This document shows positions 30,335 through 42,243 of a stretch of DNA of 64,000 nucleotides, piece by piece (the first letter of the stretch is position 1; each line of letters starts with the position of its first letter). The notes beneath the pieces were generated by a model, which was not told where the DNA came from, ran no database searches, and worked only from the letters and a program-made list of their open reading frames with translations. The stretch is from Pseudolabrys sp. (GTDB lineage: Bacteria > Pseudomonadota > Alphaproteobacteria > Rhizobiales > Xanthobacteraceae). The stretch is taken from contig JARYIJ010000001.1 of the NCBI GenBank assembly GCA_029980465.1, positions 1,240,001 through 1,304,000 on the forward strand, written 5' to 3'. The position numbers were made by a program, and so were the translations under genes.

Positions 30335-31111
30335 ATGCCGCGATCTATCACATTCGTTGCGCTGGCGTCTGCGCTTGCGATCATCGCGCCGGACACGGCG
30401 AGCAAGGCCGGGGAACGGGCCGACGATCCGTGTGCGCGCGGTGCTATCGCCGATGTAGCGGCCGTAGCGGCGCGCGACGGGCGCACCTTCACGACCGCCG
30501 ACGGGCGTGAGGTGCGGCTCGCCGGCCTTGAAGTCCCGCCGGCGGACGGCAGCGGCAAGGCCGCGCTCGATGCCCTCGTGGCCGGAAAAACCGTGCATCT
30601 CGAGCGGCTTGGCCGGACCGAAGACCGTTACGGCCGTGTCACCGCCTTCGCCTATGTTGACGCAGGGTCGGTGCAGCGCGCGCTGCTGCGCCAGGGCGCG
30701 GCCATGGTGTCCAGTCGCGCGGGCACAAAGGCTTGTGCCGACACGCTTTTTCCGGACGAAGCCGAGGCGCGCGAGGCCGGCCGCGGGCTCTGGGCCGGTC
30801 CGGAACTGAGGCCGAAATCCGCCGCAAATCCGCGCGACATTGCGGCATTGAAGGGCCGGTTTGCGCTGGTTGAGGGCTACATCTTGTCGGTGCGGACGAG
30901 CGGCGCCACGACATATTTGAATTTTGCGCAGCCGTGGTGGCAGGGCTTCAGCGTGTCGGTGTTGCGTCGCGACGCGCGGGCTTTTACAGCCGCGGGCATT
31001 GCGCTTAAGCAGTTGCAGGGCAAGCGGATTCGTGTGCGCGGCATCGTCGAGATGCGGCGTGGCCCGATGATCGGCGCGGTCCGCCCCGAACAAATCGAGC
31101 TGATTCCGTGA
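30335..31111 (+). CDS. Secreted thermonuclease (SNase)-like protein
   Basis: The 258-residue protein has a signal peptide to about residue 25, then an SNase-type OB-fold domain: DGRTFTTADGREVRLAGLEVPP, GKTVHLERLGRTEDRYGRVTAFAYVDAGSVQRALLRQGAAMV, and later LWAG. The C-terminal half (residues 165-258) resembles a further OB-like module (GRFALVEGYILSVRTSGATTYLNFA). Key Arg/Glu of micrococcal nuclease are only partly recognisable, so activity is not certain. The gene starts two bases past the tRNA on the other strand and ends overlapping the M48 protease start (GTGA), so these two are coupled. Confidence 0.83.
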   Translation: MPRSITFVALASALAIIAPDTASKAGERADDPCARGAIADVAAVAARDGRTFTTADGREVRLAGLEVPPADGSGKAALDALVAGKTVHLERLGRTEDRYGRVTAFAYVDAGSVQRALLRQGAAMVSSRAGTKACADTLFPDEAEAREAGRGLWAGPELRPKSAANPRDIAALKGRFALVEGYILSVRTSGATTYLNFAQPWWQGFSVSVLRRDARAFTAAGIALKQLQGKRIRVRGIVEMRRGPMIGAVRPEQIELIP

Positions 31112-32580
31112 GCGTGCGGCAGGATACATTGGCCTCAAGATCGACGATCGGCGCCCGGACAACGGCGATGATCGCCGTGCTCGGCGCATTGCTCGCGGCT
31201 TGTACGTCGACGCCGGACTTCCAGACCGTGGCGCTGCCGCGTCCGGCCCCGGCGCAGCTCGAAACCCCGACGCAGCGCGAGAACCAGCGCATCGTCGGCT
31301 CCTATGGCGGCGTCTACAATGATCCCAAACTCGAGGCGATGGTGTCGGAGACTGTCGACCGTCTCGTCCGGGCGTCGGAAAAGCCCGACCTCAAATACAA
31401 GGTCATTATCCTCAACTCGTCGGCGATCAACGCCTTCGCGCTGCCGAACGGCCAGCTCTACGTCACGCGCGGCCTGATCGCGCTCGCCGACGACCGCGCC
31501 GAGCTCGCCGCGGTGCTCGCCCACGAGATGGGTCACGTGATCGCCCGCCACGCGCAGATCCGCGAGCAGCAAGCGCGGCAGACCGCGATGCTCGCCGCCG
31601 TCGCCAACGACGTGCTGAAAGATCCGGAGGTCGGCGCGCTGGCCTTGGCCAAGTCGAAACTGACGCTCGCCTCGTTCTCGCGCGCGCAGGAATTCGAGGC
31701 CGACGCGCTCGGCATCGGCATCTCGTCGCGCGCCGGCTTCGACCCTTACGGAGCGGTGCGCTTCCTCAGCGACATGCAGCGCTTCGCCGAGCTCAAGACG
31801 CCGGGCGGCGAAGCCGATCCGCGGGCCACCGACTTTCTCGCAACGCATCCGGCCACGCCCGAGCGGGTCCAGAACGCGCAAGCCAATGCGCGCCAATACG
31901 GCACGCCCGGCACCGGCGAACGCGATCGCGCCGATTTCCTCGGCGCGATCGACGGCATGGTCTATGGCGAGGATCCGAGCGAAGGCTTCGTGCGCGGGCG
32001 GCGTTTCCTGCATCCCAAGCTCGGCTTCACGTTTCTCGCACCGCCCGGATTCAGCCTCGACAACACGGCGCAGGCCGTATTGGGCGTCAATGACGCAGGC
32101 GACGAGGCCATGCGCTTCGACGTCGTGCAGGTGCCGGCGCGGCAAACGCTGCGCGACTATCTTTCATCCGGCTGGATGGAGAACGTCGACGTCAAGAGCA
32201 TCAAGAATTTCAACGTGAACGGCTTTCCCGCCGCGGTCGCACACGCCGCAGGCAAGGAGTGGTCGTACCGGCTTTATGCGGTGCGGTTCGGATCGGACGT
32301 CTATCGCTTCATCTTTGCGGCAAAGAAGCCGTCGCGTGCAACCGATCAGGCCTTCCGCGAGTCTCTCAACAGCTTCCGCCGCATGACATTGCAGGAAGCC
32401 AAGAACACCAAGCCACTGCGCATCAAGATCGTCACCGTCGGCCCGACCGACACCATCAACACGCTGGCCGCGCGGATGGACGTCGGTGACAAGAAACGCG
32501 AACGCTTCCTGGTTCTCAACGGCCTGCAACCCGGCGAGACATTGACCCCGGGAAGTCAGGTCAAGATCATCGTCGAATAA
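31108..32580 (+). CDS. M48-family metalloprotease lipoprotein (BepA/YfgC-like)
   Basis: The protein has 490 residues. A lipoprotein signal ends in LLAAC (Cys 32). The zinc motif is HEMGH (residues 139-143) with the third ligand Glu in AQEFEADALG. The C-terminal 60 residues (VGPTDTINTLAARMDVGDKKRERFLVLNGLQPGETLTPGSQVKIIVE) look like a LysM-type or LysM-like peptidoglycan-binding module. Such proteases check outer-membrane protein assembly in the periplasm. The start is GTG overlapping the SNase stop. Confidence 0.88.
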   Translation: MSVRQDTLASRSTIGARTTAMIAVLGALLAACTSTPDFQTVALPRPAPAQLETPTQRENQRIVGSYGGVYNDPKLEAMVSETVDRLVRASEKPDLKYKVIILNSSAINAFALPNGQLYVTRGLIALADDRAELAAVLAHEMGHVIARHAQIREQQARQTAMLAAVANDVLKDPEVGALALAKSKLTLASFSRAQEFEADALGIGISSRAGFDPYGAVRFLSDMQRFAELKTPGGEADPRATDFLATHPATPERVQNAQANARQYGTPGTGERDRADFLGAIDGMVYGEDPSEGFVRGRRFLHPKLGFTFLAPPGFSLDNTAQAVLGVNDAGDEAMRFDVVQVPARQTLRDYLSSGWMENVDVKSIKNFNVNGFPAAVAHAAGKEWSYRLYAVRFGSDVYRFIFAAKKPSRATDQAFRESLNSFRRMTLQEAKNTKPLRIKIVTVGPTDTINTLAARMDVGDKKRERFLVLNGLQPGETLTPGSQVKIIVE

Positions 32581-32666
32581 GGCCCTCGGAAACGATCAAA
32601 GCCGCGCTCCGGAATGACCGGGGCGCGGCGAGGGTCGTTCGTCGTCACAACAACGGACGGCTGTTT

Positions 32667-32960
32667 TTATTGACCGTTGCCGGCTGGCGGCGACGCCGGA
32701 TGTGACGGGGCCGGCGTCGCGGGAGCCGCGGTGGGCGGCGCCGGTGATGTCGTGCCCGAACCCGTGGTCGAAGGCGGCGTCATCGTGCGCGAAGCCGTCG
32801 ATGGAACTGAATTGCTGGCCGTATCAGTGCGGGTGCCGCCCCAATAGAACAGGCCGATAATGACCAGCACGACAATGATGGCTCCTGCGATCCAGCCCGC
32901 ATTGCTGTCGCGCGGCGGGCGCGGATTCCGCATCGACGGATTGTTCGGATCGTACGTCAT
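32667..32960 (-). CDS. Small single-pass membrane protein with a Pro/Thr/Ser-rich tail
   Basis: The 97-residue protein has a short polar N-terminus, one membrane helix (WIAGAIIVVLVIIGLFYWGG, residues 23-42) and a low-complexity tail of Thr, Ser, Pro and Ala. The arrangement suggests a periplasmic disordered tail. I do not recognise a family with a known function. It is divergent from the gene at 33175. Confidence 0.75.
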   Translation of the reverse strand: MTYDPNNPSMRNPRPPRDSNAGWIAGAIIVVLVIIGLFYWGGTRTDTASNSVPSTASRTMTPPSTTGSGTTSPAPPTAAPATPAPSHPASPPAGNGQ

Positions 32961-33078
32961 GTCTCGCCTCCACTTTCGGTTTTCCTCGGCGAAGGTAACG
33001 CGGCCGCCACGCGGGTGTTCCCGGGAAGTTCACCGGTTTCGCGCACCAGCGGGTTCCAGGCAGCACGGAAAAATCTTT

Positions 33079-33092
33079 GTGATCGCGATCAC
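33079..33092. promoter_or_regulatory. Candidate CRP/FNR-family site
   Basis: GTGATCGCGATCAC is a perfect 14-bp palindrome and, with the T before it, fits the TGTGA-N6-TCAC half-site spacing of CRP sites. It lies between two divergent genes, 83 bases from the start at 33175 and 119 from the start at 32960. Confidence 0.4.
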
Positions 33093-33120
33093 GCCGCCGT
33101 GCTGAAACGCAAGCATCAAT

Positions 33121-33164
33121 TCGTTCGTTGCGCGATCGACAGTCGTTCGTCGTGCGATCGACAG
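33121..33164 (+). repeat. Tandem direct duplication in the leader of the gene at 33175
   Basis: Two adjacent 22-base units that begin TCGTTCG and end GCGATCGACAG differ at two positions. The second unit ends in the ribosome binding region (ACAGGAGA), so the leader was lengthened by duplication. Confidence 0.85.
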
Positions 33165-33174
33165 GAGAAACGCT

Positions 33175-33609
33175 ATGCGACCGAACAAAGCCCTTATGGC
33201 ATTTTGCGTCTTCGCCGGCGCGGGTCTTTCCACCACCGCCATCGCCGCGGGGCGGACGACCCTCGATCCAAATCAGCTTCACCTCGATCCAAGTCAGCTT
33301 CAGATCGGCACCGGCGTCATTTGCGACACGCAGGACGAGGTCACCGATTTCGTAAAGCTCATGGGCGAGAATGATGCACGCCGCGCCATGCAGGACGTCA
33401 ACCGGGCGGCGGCGAACCCGGCGGCCTGCGGCATGGCGACGGTCGCGTTCGCTCCAGCCCAGGATATTGGCGAGGTTCATACGACGAAAGGCGCATTCAA
33501 GATCATGAAGATCGAAGTCGTCGCCGGAACCGCAAACGGGGGCTGGCGCATGATTGCCCCGACACGCACGCAATACACGGCGGTTGCCGTCAAAGGCCTG
33601 GATATCTAA
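33175..33609 (+). CDS. Secreted protein of unknown function
   Basis: The 144-residue protein has a Sec signal peptide ending about residue 25 (STTAIAA). The mature part begins with a duplicated heptapeptide (LDPNQLH, LDPSQLQ) followed by a domain with two Cys (GVICDTQDEV and NPAACGMATVAF) that probably form a disulfide. The family is not recognised. GGAG lies eight bases before the ATG. Confidence 0.75.
   Translation: MRPNKALMAFCVFAGAGLSTTAIAAGRTTLDPNQLHLDPSQLQIGTGVICDTQDEVTDFVKLMGENDARRAMQDVNRAAANPAACGMATVAFAPAQDIGEVHTTKGAFKIMKIEVVAGTANGGWRMIAPTRTQYTAVAVKGLDI
33262..33303 (+). repeat. In-frame 21-bp tandem duplication
   Basis: Two adjacent 21-base units starting CTCGATCCAA, 19 of 21 bases identical, encode LDPNQLH and LDPSQLQ just after the signal peptide. 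Confidence 0.85.
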
Positions 33610-33680
33610 GTAAGGTGGATGTGTTCCGCGGCGAATGGGACCTGTATGGAACCATTCGCGCATGAGAAGATTGGTTTGTT

Positions 33681-34076
33681 ATGCGTGCCGCCGACGAAGG
33701 CCTCGGCCTGTCCGTGATCGCTTATGCTGCGATTATGCTTGTGGGCCTGGCGCTGGTCGCCGGTCCCGTCATCTGGTCCAATTCCGGCACGGCCTACGAG
33801 AATCCGGCACTGTCGGGCGGCACGTCGTCAGTTCCGCTTTACAGCCGCATGCGCAGCGAACGCACCTTCCCGGTCGCATTGCTCAAGCCCCGCACCATCG
33901 TCGATCCGGCCATCCTCGCCAAGGTCAACGAAGCCGCGGAACCAGCCAAGCCTGTGCGCACCGCAAACGCGCCCGCACGTCGCCGGTATGCGGAAGCACG
34001 GCAGCAGGAGGCTGCGCCGCCGATATCCCGTCGCGGCGGACCGGCCTCGTTCTTCTTCTCGCTTTTCGGCGGCTGA
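33681..34076 (+). CDS. Hypothetical single-pass membrane protein
   Basis: The 131-residue protein has one hydrophobic segment (LSVIAYAAIMLVGLALVAGPVIW, residues 9-31) and then a long soluble tail, Pro/Ala/Arg-rich near the end, closing with SFFFSLFGG. No family is recognised. A terminator follows 23 bases after the stop. Confidence 0.68.
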   Translation: MRAADEGLGLSVIAYAAIMLVGLALVAGPVIWSNSGTAYENPALSGGTSSVPLYSRMRSERTFPVALLKPRTIVDPAILAKVNEAAEPAKPVRTANAPARRRYAEARQQEAAPPISRRGGPASFFFSLFGG

Positions 34077-34098
34077 ACCCTGTCTCCTATAACGAAAA

Positions 34099-34121
34099 GC
34101 CCGGCGAAATGCCGGGCCTTT
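34099..34121 (+). terminator. Rho-independent terminator
   Basis: Stem GCCCGGC / GCCGGGC with loop GAAAT followed by CTTTC. It is followed by an A/T-rich stretch; preceded by AAAA, it could also work for the convergent carD gene on the minus strand. Confidence 0.65.
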
Positions 34122-34147
34122 CAATTTCCAAACGTGTGATGACCAGC

Positions 34148-34939
34148 TCAGGCAGCCTCGTCCTCGGCCACGTCATCGCTGCCGGCTTCGGTCTCGGCGG
34201 CATCAGCCGTCTTGGGACCGCGCCGCGGGCCCTTGGCCAATGCAGCTTCGATCTCCTTGATTGCCTCCGTTTCGGTCACCTTCTGAACGGCCGCGATCTC
34301 GCGCGAAAGCCGATCAAGAGCCGCCTCATACAGCTGACGCTCCGAATATGACTGTTCAGGCTGGTTTTCCGAGCGGTAAAGATCGCGGACAACCTCGGCG
34401 ATGGCGACGATGTCGCCCGAATTGATCTTCGCTTCGTATTCCTGGGCGCGGCGCGACCACATCGTGCGCTTGATGCGCGCGCGGCCCTTTAGCGTCTCGA
34501 GGGCGCGCTTGACGATGGCTGGCTCGGCCAGCTTGCGCATGCCAACTGACACGATTTTGGCGGTCGGAACCCGCAGCGTCATCTTGTCCTTGATGAAGTT
34601 GATGACGAACAGTTCGAGCCTCGCCCCGGCAATTTCCTGCTCCTCGATGGCCAGAATCTGGCCGACGCCGTGAGCCGGGTAAACGATGAACTCGTGAACC
34701 TTGAAACCTTGTCGTTGGGTAGTCTTCTTGGGAGCAGTCATTCCGGGCAAAACTCCTTCACTCGGCGCCTTTTTGGAGCCGAGCACTTTGGCTGCGGAGG
34801 TTCCACGCGCTGCACCGCGCGAAACCGGTGATGTCCGCCGCGGCGCAGCGGATTTCTTGGTTCCACGGCTTACGCTTTCGGAACCTTTTCTGGATTTCTG
34901 ACGCACTTTTCCTGCCACTGTCGTTCGCGTGGAAGCCAC
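34148..34939 (-). CDS. carD: CarD-family RNA polymerase-binding transcription regulator
   Basis: The conserved core starts at about residue 67: TQRQGFKVHEFIVYPAHGVGQILAIEEQEIAG, LFVINFIKDKMTLRVPTAKI, then the C-terminal helical domain WSRRAQEYEAKINSGDIVAIAEVVRDLYR. CarD binds the RNA polymerase beta lobe and stabilises open promoter complexes, notably at rRNA promoters. The first 66 residues are a Lys/Arg/Ser/Ala-rich linker and the start is GTG; an internal ATG at 34741 with GAAGGAG eleven bases before it would give the core alone (197 residues). The predicted promoter position (35032-35059) favours the long form. The acidic C-terminal tail is DDVAEDEAA. Confidence 0.88.
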   Translation of the reverse strand: MASTRTTVAGKVRQKSRKGSESVSRGTKKSAAPRRTSPVSRGAARGTSAAKVLGSKKAPSEGVLPGMTAPKKTTQRQGFKVHEFIVYPAHGVGQILAIEEQEIAGARLELFVINFIKDKMTLRVPTAKIVSVGMRKLAEPAIVKRALETLKGRARIKRTMWSRRAQEYEAKINSGDIVAIAEVVRDLYRSENQPEQSYSERQLYEAALDRLSREIAAVQKVTETEAIKEIEAALAKGPRRGPKTADAAETEAGSDDVAEDEAA

Positions 34940-35031
34940 GCCCTCTCACCACCCAAAGGGATGCCGCCGAAAAAATATGCTCCCGACCCGGGGAGCGTTA
35001 TGGCGGTGCCGAATTCATGCGATTTCTCCAT

Positions 35032-35059
35032 AACATAGCACATTTTTGGCAAAAATCAA
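35032..35059 (-). promoter_or_regulatory. Promoter of carD
   Basis: On the minus strand, TTGATT (35059-35054) and TATGTT (35037-35032) are separated by 16 bases in an AT-rich stretch. The expected transcript begins about 85 bases before the GTG start of carD. Confidence 0.55.
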
Positions 35060-35177
35060 TGGTTTTGCCGAAGAATCAACGCTTTAGACAGGCTCAAGAT
35101 GGCTTGTCCGACAACGCGCCGTCATAAATTTTGCGAGAGCGGTTAATTCCTGCGGCCGCGGAACCTGATCGCAGCGC

Positions 35178-35516
35178 TCAATCGCCGTCACCCGGCTCGG
35201 GGGAGAAGTATTTCTCGTATTTGTCCGGCACGCCGTCCCATTCCTTGGCGTCAGCCGGAGCCTCTTTCTTGGCGGTGATATTCGGCCAGGTCTTGGAAAA
35301 CTCGGCGTTGAGCGACAGCCACTTCTCAAGACCAGGCTCGGTATCCGGCTTGATGGCCTCCGCGGGACATTCCGGCTCACACACACCGCAATCGATGCAC
35401 TCGTCGGGGTGGATCACCAGCATGTTCTCGCCTTCGTAGAAGCAGTCCACCGGACAGACCTCCACGCAGTCCATGTATTTGCACTTGATGCAGCTCTCGT
35501 TGACAACGTAGGTCAT
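35178..35516 (-). CDS. fdxA: Seven-iron ferredoxin FdxA
   Basis: The 112-residue protein is a [3Fe-4S][4Fe-4S] ferredoxin. It starts [26 protein letters not shown] and continues [18 protein letters not shown], giving the Cys pattern of the FdxA type (C9, C17, C21 and C40, C43, C46, C50), with a C-terminal extension of about 60 residues characteristic of this group. It is a cytoplasmic electron carrier; partners unknown. It lies between carD and the S4 protein gene, all on the minus strand, a common order in rhizobia. Confidence 0.95.
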   Translation of the reverse strand: MTYVVNESCIKCKYMDCVEVCPVDCFYEGENMLVIHPDECIDCGVCEPECPAEAIKPDTEPGLEKWLSLNAEFSKTWPNITAKKEAPADAKEWDGVPDKYEKYFSPEPGDGD

Positions 35517-35597
35517 TCCGGCATCCAGCTCCGATCGCAATGTTCCCGTAGCGCACGACCTCCGAGGCGGCAAGAGATGCGAAAGAGGCGCGGGACA

Positions 35598-35874
35598 TCA
35601 GTTCCGTGGCAAATCTCTGTAAAGAGCGCGGGCGCTTTCACCATTTCCCCGGCGCTCGACGAAGCCCTTGACCTCGATCAAACGTATGGTGCGATCAAGC
35701 GCCAAGGTGACGACATCGCCTGCGTGCAGAACATGGCTGCTGGCCGTGATCCGCACGCCGTTGACGCGAACACGCCCCGTTTCGGCCAATGCTGCAGCCG
35801 CGCTGCGCGTGCGCACCATCCGGGCATGCCAGAGCCATTTGTCGATGCGCTGACGCTCGCGGCCGGCGGGCGCC

Positions 35875-35894
<20 letters not shown>
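35598..35894 (-). CDS. S4-domain RNA-binding protein (Hsp15/HslR-like)
   Basis: The protein has about 98 residues; its S4 domain reads QRIDKWLWHARMVRTRSAAAALAETGRVRVNGVRITASSHVLHAGDVVTLAL. Hsp15-like proteins bind stalled 50S subunits carrying nascent chains. It starts within the last 20 bases of the upstream helicase gene, in another frame, so translation is coupled. An in-frame TTG at 35903 is an alternative start. Confidence 0.88.
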
Positions 35895-39186
<3,292 letters not shown>

Positions 39187-39492
39187 TACGCTTCCGAACT
39201 GGCGGCAGGCCTGCCGCCGGGCTTTCTGTATCACAATGTGACGCCTGCCGGCGTCCCTGTCGGCCAATGGCCGGCCCTTCGTTAAATTTGGGAACGAGTC
39301 TGGAACGAACCGCGCCCGAATCACTGACTCGGAGCCTGTATGGATTCGTTCACGGCAACATCTGGCCGCGCCTCGTGTATCCGCTACTAGATCGGGTACG
39401 AAACCCCGGATTCAAGAGAATTTGGGCGTTCCAATCCTTAACCGTCAGCGCGACTCGATCTCGCGCAAGAGTCAAGCGCGATTCCGCGTGCA

Positions 39493-40335
39493 TTATTGCG
39501 TCTTGAGGCCCTTGGTCACGTGGGCGGGCGCCGGCACCGAGACGAATTGCGTCGCCTCGATCACGCCGAGGCCGACCGGCGTCTCGATCTGCGCCCGGAA
39601 CGGCACCATGACTCGGGTGCCGGCGATCGGAGCCAGCCAGACCTCCATACCGTGCGGCTTGGTCAGATAGACGATCGCCGAGCGGTGCGGATCGTAACCG
39701 GCGACGGGCTCGAACACGACCGAGCAGACCACGGCCGGTCCGGAATAGCCCTTGTCCGCCTTGACCGCCTCCATGCGCTTGAACGCGAATGTGAGGTTGT
39801 AGCGCATCTTGCCGTCGAAGATCGCAAGGTGCCGGTCGCACGCCTGCGGCACCTGCATGTCGCCCGCGCCGGGCATCAGCACAAGCGACGCAGTCATGGG
39901 ATCCATCACGCCGCGTTGCTGCTCTTCGGTCACCGGAATCCGGTGCGGATCCGGCTTCTGCTTCGGCTCGAGCTTGATGTCCTTGATCGTGCCGGCGGCG
40001 ACAGCGAACCGGACCTCGTCGGTATGCCGTTTGGTGGCGATGGTCACGGCGTAATTCGACGCCACGGGATGGCCGTTCGATAACGTGCCGGTGGCAACAC
40101 CCGTTGCATGGCCGCCGACGAAGAAGCGCACGAGGCCCGTCGTCGTTCCGCTCGCCGCAGCGGAGTACTTGCCCTCGTTGACTTCGATGATCCAGTTGCC
40201 CTTGCCGATCGGGATGCCGGCGAGCGAGGCCGTATATTGCGCTTCCAGCCTGCTTTGGGCGTGCGCGACTGGCGCCGCGCCCAGCAGCGGCGCGAGCATC
40301 AGCAGCAGCAATCCTGAACGATGAACGATGGTCAT
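39493..40335 (-). CDS. DUF3108 domain-containing secreted protein
   Basis: The protein has 280 residues with a signal peptide ending near residue 26 (LLGAAPVAHAQS). The mature part matches DUF3108: RLEAQYTASLAGIPIGKGNWIIEV, TTGLVRFFVGGHATGVATGTLSNGHPVASNY, and later a typical YLTKPHGMEVWLAPIAGTRVMVPFRAQIETPVGLGVIEATQF. The start is the ATG at 40335, because a longer frame upstream has no signal or homology. Function unknown; periplasmic or envelope location expected. The gene is separate from the helicase by 306 bases. Confidence 0.85.
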   Translation of the reverse strand: MTIVHRSGLLLLMLAPLLGAAPVAHAQSRLEAQYTASLAGIPIGKGNWIIEVNEGKYSAAASGTTTGLVRFFVGGHATGVATGTLSNGHPVASNYAVTIATKRHTDEVRFAVAAGTIKDIKLEPKQKPDPHRIPVTEEQQRGVMDPMTASLVLMPGAGDMQVPQACDRHLAIFDGKMRYNLTFAFKRMEAVKADKGYSGPAVVCSVVFEPVAGYDPHRSAIVYLTKPHGMEVWLAPIAGTRVMVPFRAQIETPVGLGVIEATQFVSVPAPAHVTKGLKTQ

Positions 40336-40765
40336 GCTCCCGCACCCGCCCGATCCCGGGGCCACCCGGCGCGAACTATAGCCGTCCCTCTGCCGCAGCG
40401 CCTGCGCACCTGGCCAAGCCGCTGCTTCTCTACAGGGATTTCTCCGGCTTTCGGCGCGACGAGGTTGGCGGGCGGATTGCGCCGATTCTGTGGTCCGGCG
40501 AAGAGCATCGAAGAGCATCATTGTCGGCTGGAACGGGGCGGACCGAGCCCGGCGAGAACGGCCAATGAACGCGCGGGGACGAGACGTTCGGAACATTTTC
40601 CGCATGAGCGGCCGGAAAATCAGCCAAATTGGCGCCTTCTCGGCGGCCGGGCGGTCTCCATGGCTTGACGCCCCGGCGGCCGCTCTCTATACGTCCGGCC
40701 CGACTTTTACCCATGATCGTGGATCGGACGGCCCCGCGGGGCTGGCCTGCATTGAGGGCTCTGTT
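40336..40765. other. Divergent intergenic region upstream of rpmB
   Basis: The 430-base gap has no coding frame that I can support. It contains a 10-base exact tandem repeat CGAAGAGCAT at 40499-40518 and, near its right end, the rpmB promoter. Confidence 0.5.
40665..40693 (+). promoter_or_regulatory. Promoter of rpmB
   Basis: TTGACG (40665-40670) and TATACG (40688-40693) are separated by exactly 17 bases. The transcript would have a leader of about 65 bases before the ATG at 40766. Confidence 0.7.
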
Positions 40766-41053
40766 ATGTCGTTTCGTTGTGACCTGACCGGCAAGACGGC
40801 TCAGGTGGGCCATAAAGTGAGCCACTCGAACATCAAGACCAAGCGCCGCTTCCTGCCGAACCTGCGCAGCGTCACGCTGACCTCGGAAATTCTCGGCCGC
40901 TCGGTTCGCGCCCGCGTCTCGGCCAACGCGCTCAAGACCGTCGATCACCGTGGCGGCCTCGATGCCTTCCTGCTCAAGGCAAAGGATGCCGAACTCGCGC
41001 CCAAGATGCTCGAACTCAAGCGCGCGATCGTGAAGAAGCAGGCCAGCGCCTGA
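40766..41053 (+). CDS. rpmB: 50S ribosomal protein L28
   Basis: The 95-residue protein is L28: [38 protein letters not shown]. It binds 23S rRNA near the E site. It is a single-gene transcript with a strong sigma-70-like promoter, followed by a REP-type element. Length is normal for alphaproteobacteria. Confidence 0.97.
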   Translation: MSFRCDLTGKTAQVGHKVSHSNIKTKRRFLPNLRSVTLTSEILGRSVRARVSANALKTVDHRGGLDAFLLKAKDAELAPKMLELKRAIVKKQASA

Positions 41054-41060
41054 TCTTTTT

Positions 41061-41110
41061 TGTCCCGGACGCGGTGCGACATGAAATGACGCATCGCAGA
41101 TCCGGGACCA
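41061..41110. repeat. Intergenic inverted-repeat element after rpmB
   Basis: TGTCCCGGACGCGGTGCG at the left and CGCATCGCAGATCCGGGA at the right are imperfect inverted copies around ATGAAATGA. The same family occurs at 3246-3477. It directly follows TTTTTT after rpmB and may act as its transcript end. Confidence 0.6.
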
Positions 41111-41145
41111 TTCCACATTCTGGCTTTGTAACGATCTCGGATCTG

Positions 41146-42243
41146 CTACTCGGCGGCCAGGGCGAATTGCAGCAACAACGTCCGCTGCAGCACCGAGAAA
41201 TTATCGTCCGAGATCAAGGTCAGGACGGTTTCGCCGGCGGCGTTCCGGTGCACGCCGATGCCTTCCATGTTGTCGATCTGGAAGCCGAGATCGGCCTGGA
41301 TCAGCACCGGCCCGTCGAGCAGGGCGCCGGGCTTCACGTCCGCGAGCGAGAGCGCGCGGATGCGCATGCCGACGCCTTTCATGACCGAGTAGCTGCGCTC
41401 GAGCAGAAAAAGCCGGCCCCTGCCATCGAGCGCGCAATCGCTGACGTCGAAGTCTCCGATCCGCTTCACGGCAAAACGGCCGACTTTCGTCTTACTTTCG
41501 CCTTCGCGCTCCGCGCTTCGGCGCGCCTCCGTTTCATCTCGTCGAATATCTGACGAAGGCAAACTCAAGATGAACGAGCGGAAATTACCTGCCGAATCGA
41601 GACTATGCTCGGTAATTACAATCAGCGAGCCGCCCAGCCGCGAATCCTTGCCGGGCGCGGCCAGACACTCGAGGCTCCGGTTGTAGGGCAGACTCTTGAA
41701 GTCGGACGGCACCGGAATCGGCACGCCGCGCGCGGCGACCCCGTCGCGGCCGAAATCGAATCTTGCAATCCGCTGCACACGCTCGAAGCCAACGTACATC
41801 GCCCCATCGGATGACTCCGTGAGCGACTCCGAATCGAACCAGCCCTTCTTCGCGAGTGGCTCGCCGCTCCGGTCGAGAATCGGCGCCAGCTCGGCATCGG
41901 CGATGGCGGCGGGCCTGCCATCACGATAGACGATCCTGCCGCGGAACCACGAGCCGCGATCCGATACCGAAACGAAATGCTCGCCGTCCGGCTTCACGAC
42001 CAAGCCGGAAAATCCGCCGAACGCGTTGTTATACGACGTCAGCACCAGACCGCCGCGGAACTCAAGCGCACCGAACCGGGTCCGAGTGGGATCGCGATTG
42101 TCGAACGCGACGATCGGCTGAACGTCGACCTTGACCGCCGTGACCGCGAGCGCGTAGCGCGTCTCCGCATACACCAGCGTGGCGGCGACCAAGCACGCAA
42201 GCGCCAGCAGGCCGGCCACAAGCCGGCGGCAGCGCCACGGCAT
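41146..42243 (-). CDS. Esterase-like activity of phytase family protein
   Basis: The 365-residue protein has an N-terminal hydrophobic signal or anchor (LVAGLLALACLVAATLVYA) and then a beta-propeller-like domain: FGALEFRGGLVLTSYNNAFGGFSGLVVKPDGEHFVSVSDRG, GWFDSESLTESSDGAMYVGFE, ERSYSVMKGVGMRI, and QIDNMEGIGVHRNAAGETVLTLISDDN. This is the 'esterase-like activity of phytase' domain; the substrate is unknown. It is exported. Its ATG overlaps the cobT stop by one base, so it is translated with cobT, although no link to cobalamin is known. Confidence 0.85.
   Translation of the reverse strand: MPWRCRRLVAGLLALACLVAATLVYAETRYALAVTAVKVDVQPIVAFDNRDPTRTRFGALEFRGGLVLTSYNNAFGGFSGLVVKPDGEHFVSVSDRGSWFRGRIVYRDGRPAAIADAELAPILDRSGEPLAKKGWFDSESLTESSDGAMYVGFERVQRIARFDFGRDGVAARGVPIPVPSDFKSLPYNRSLECLAAPGKDSRLGGSLIVITEHSLDSAGNFRSFILSLPSSDIRRDETEARRSAEREGESKTKVGRFAVKRIGDFDVSDCALDGRGRLFLLERSYSVMKGVGMRIRALSLADVKPGALLDGPVLIQADLGFQIDNMEGIGVHRNAAGETVLTLISDDNFSVLQRTLLLQFALAAE

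Noticed and set aside
39187..39324. N-terminal extension of the Suv3-like helicase
   Set aside because: The extra 46 residues show no helicase character; the helicase core starts about 22 residues after the ATG at 39186.
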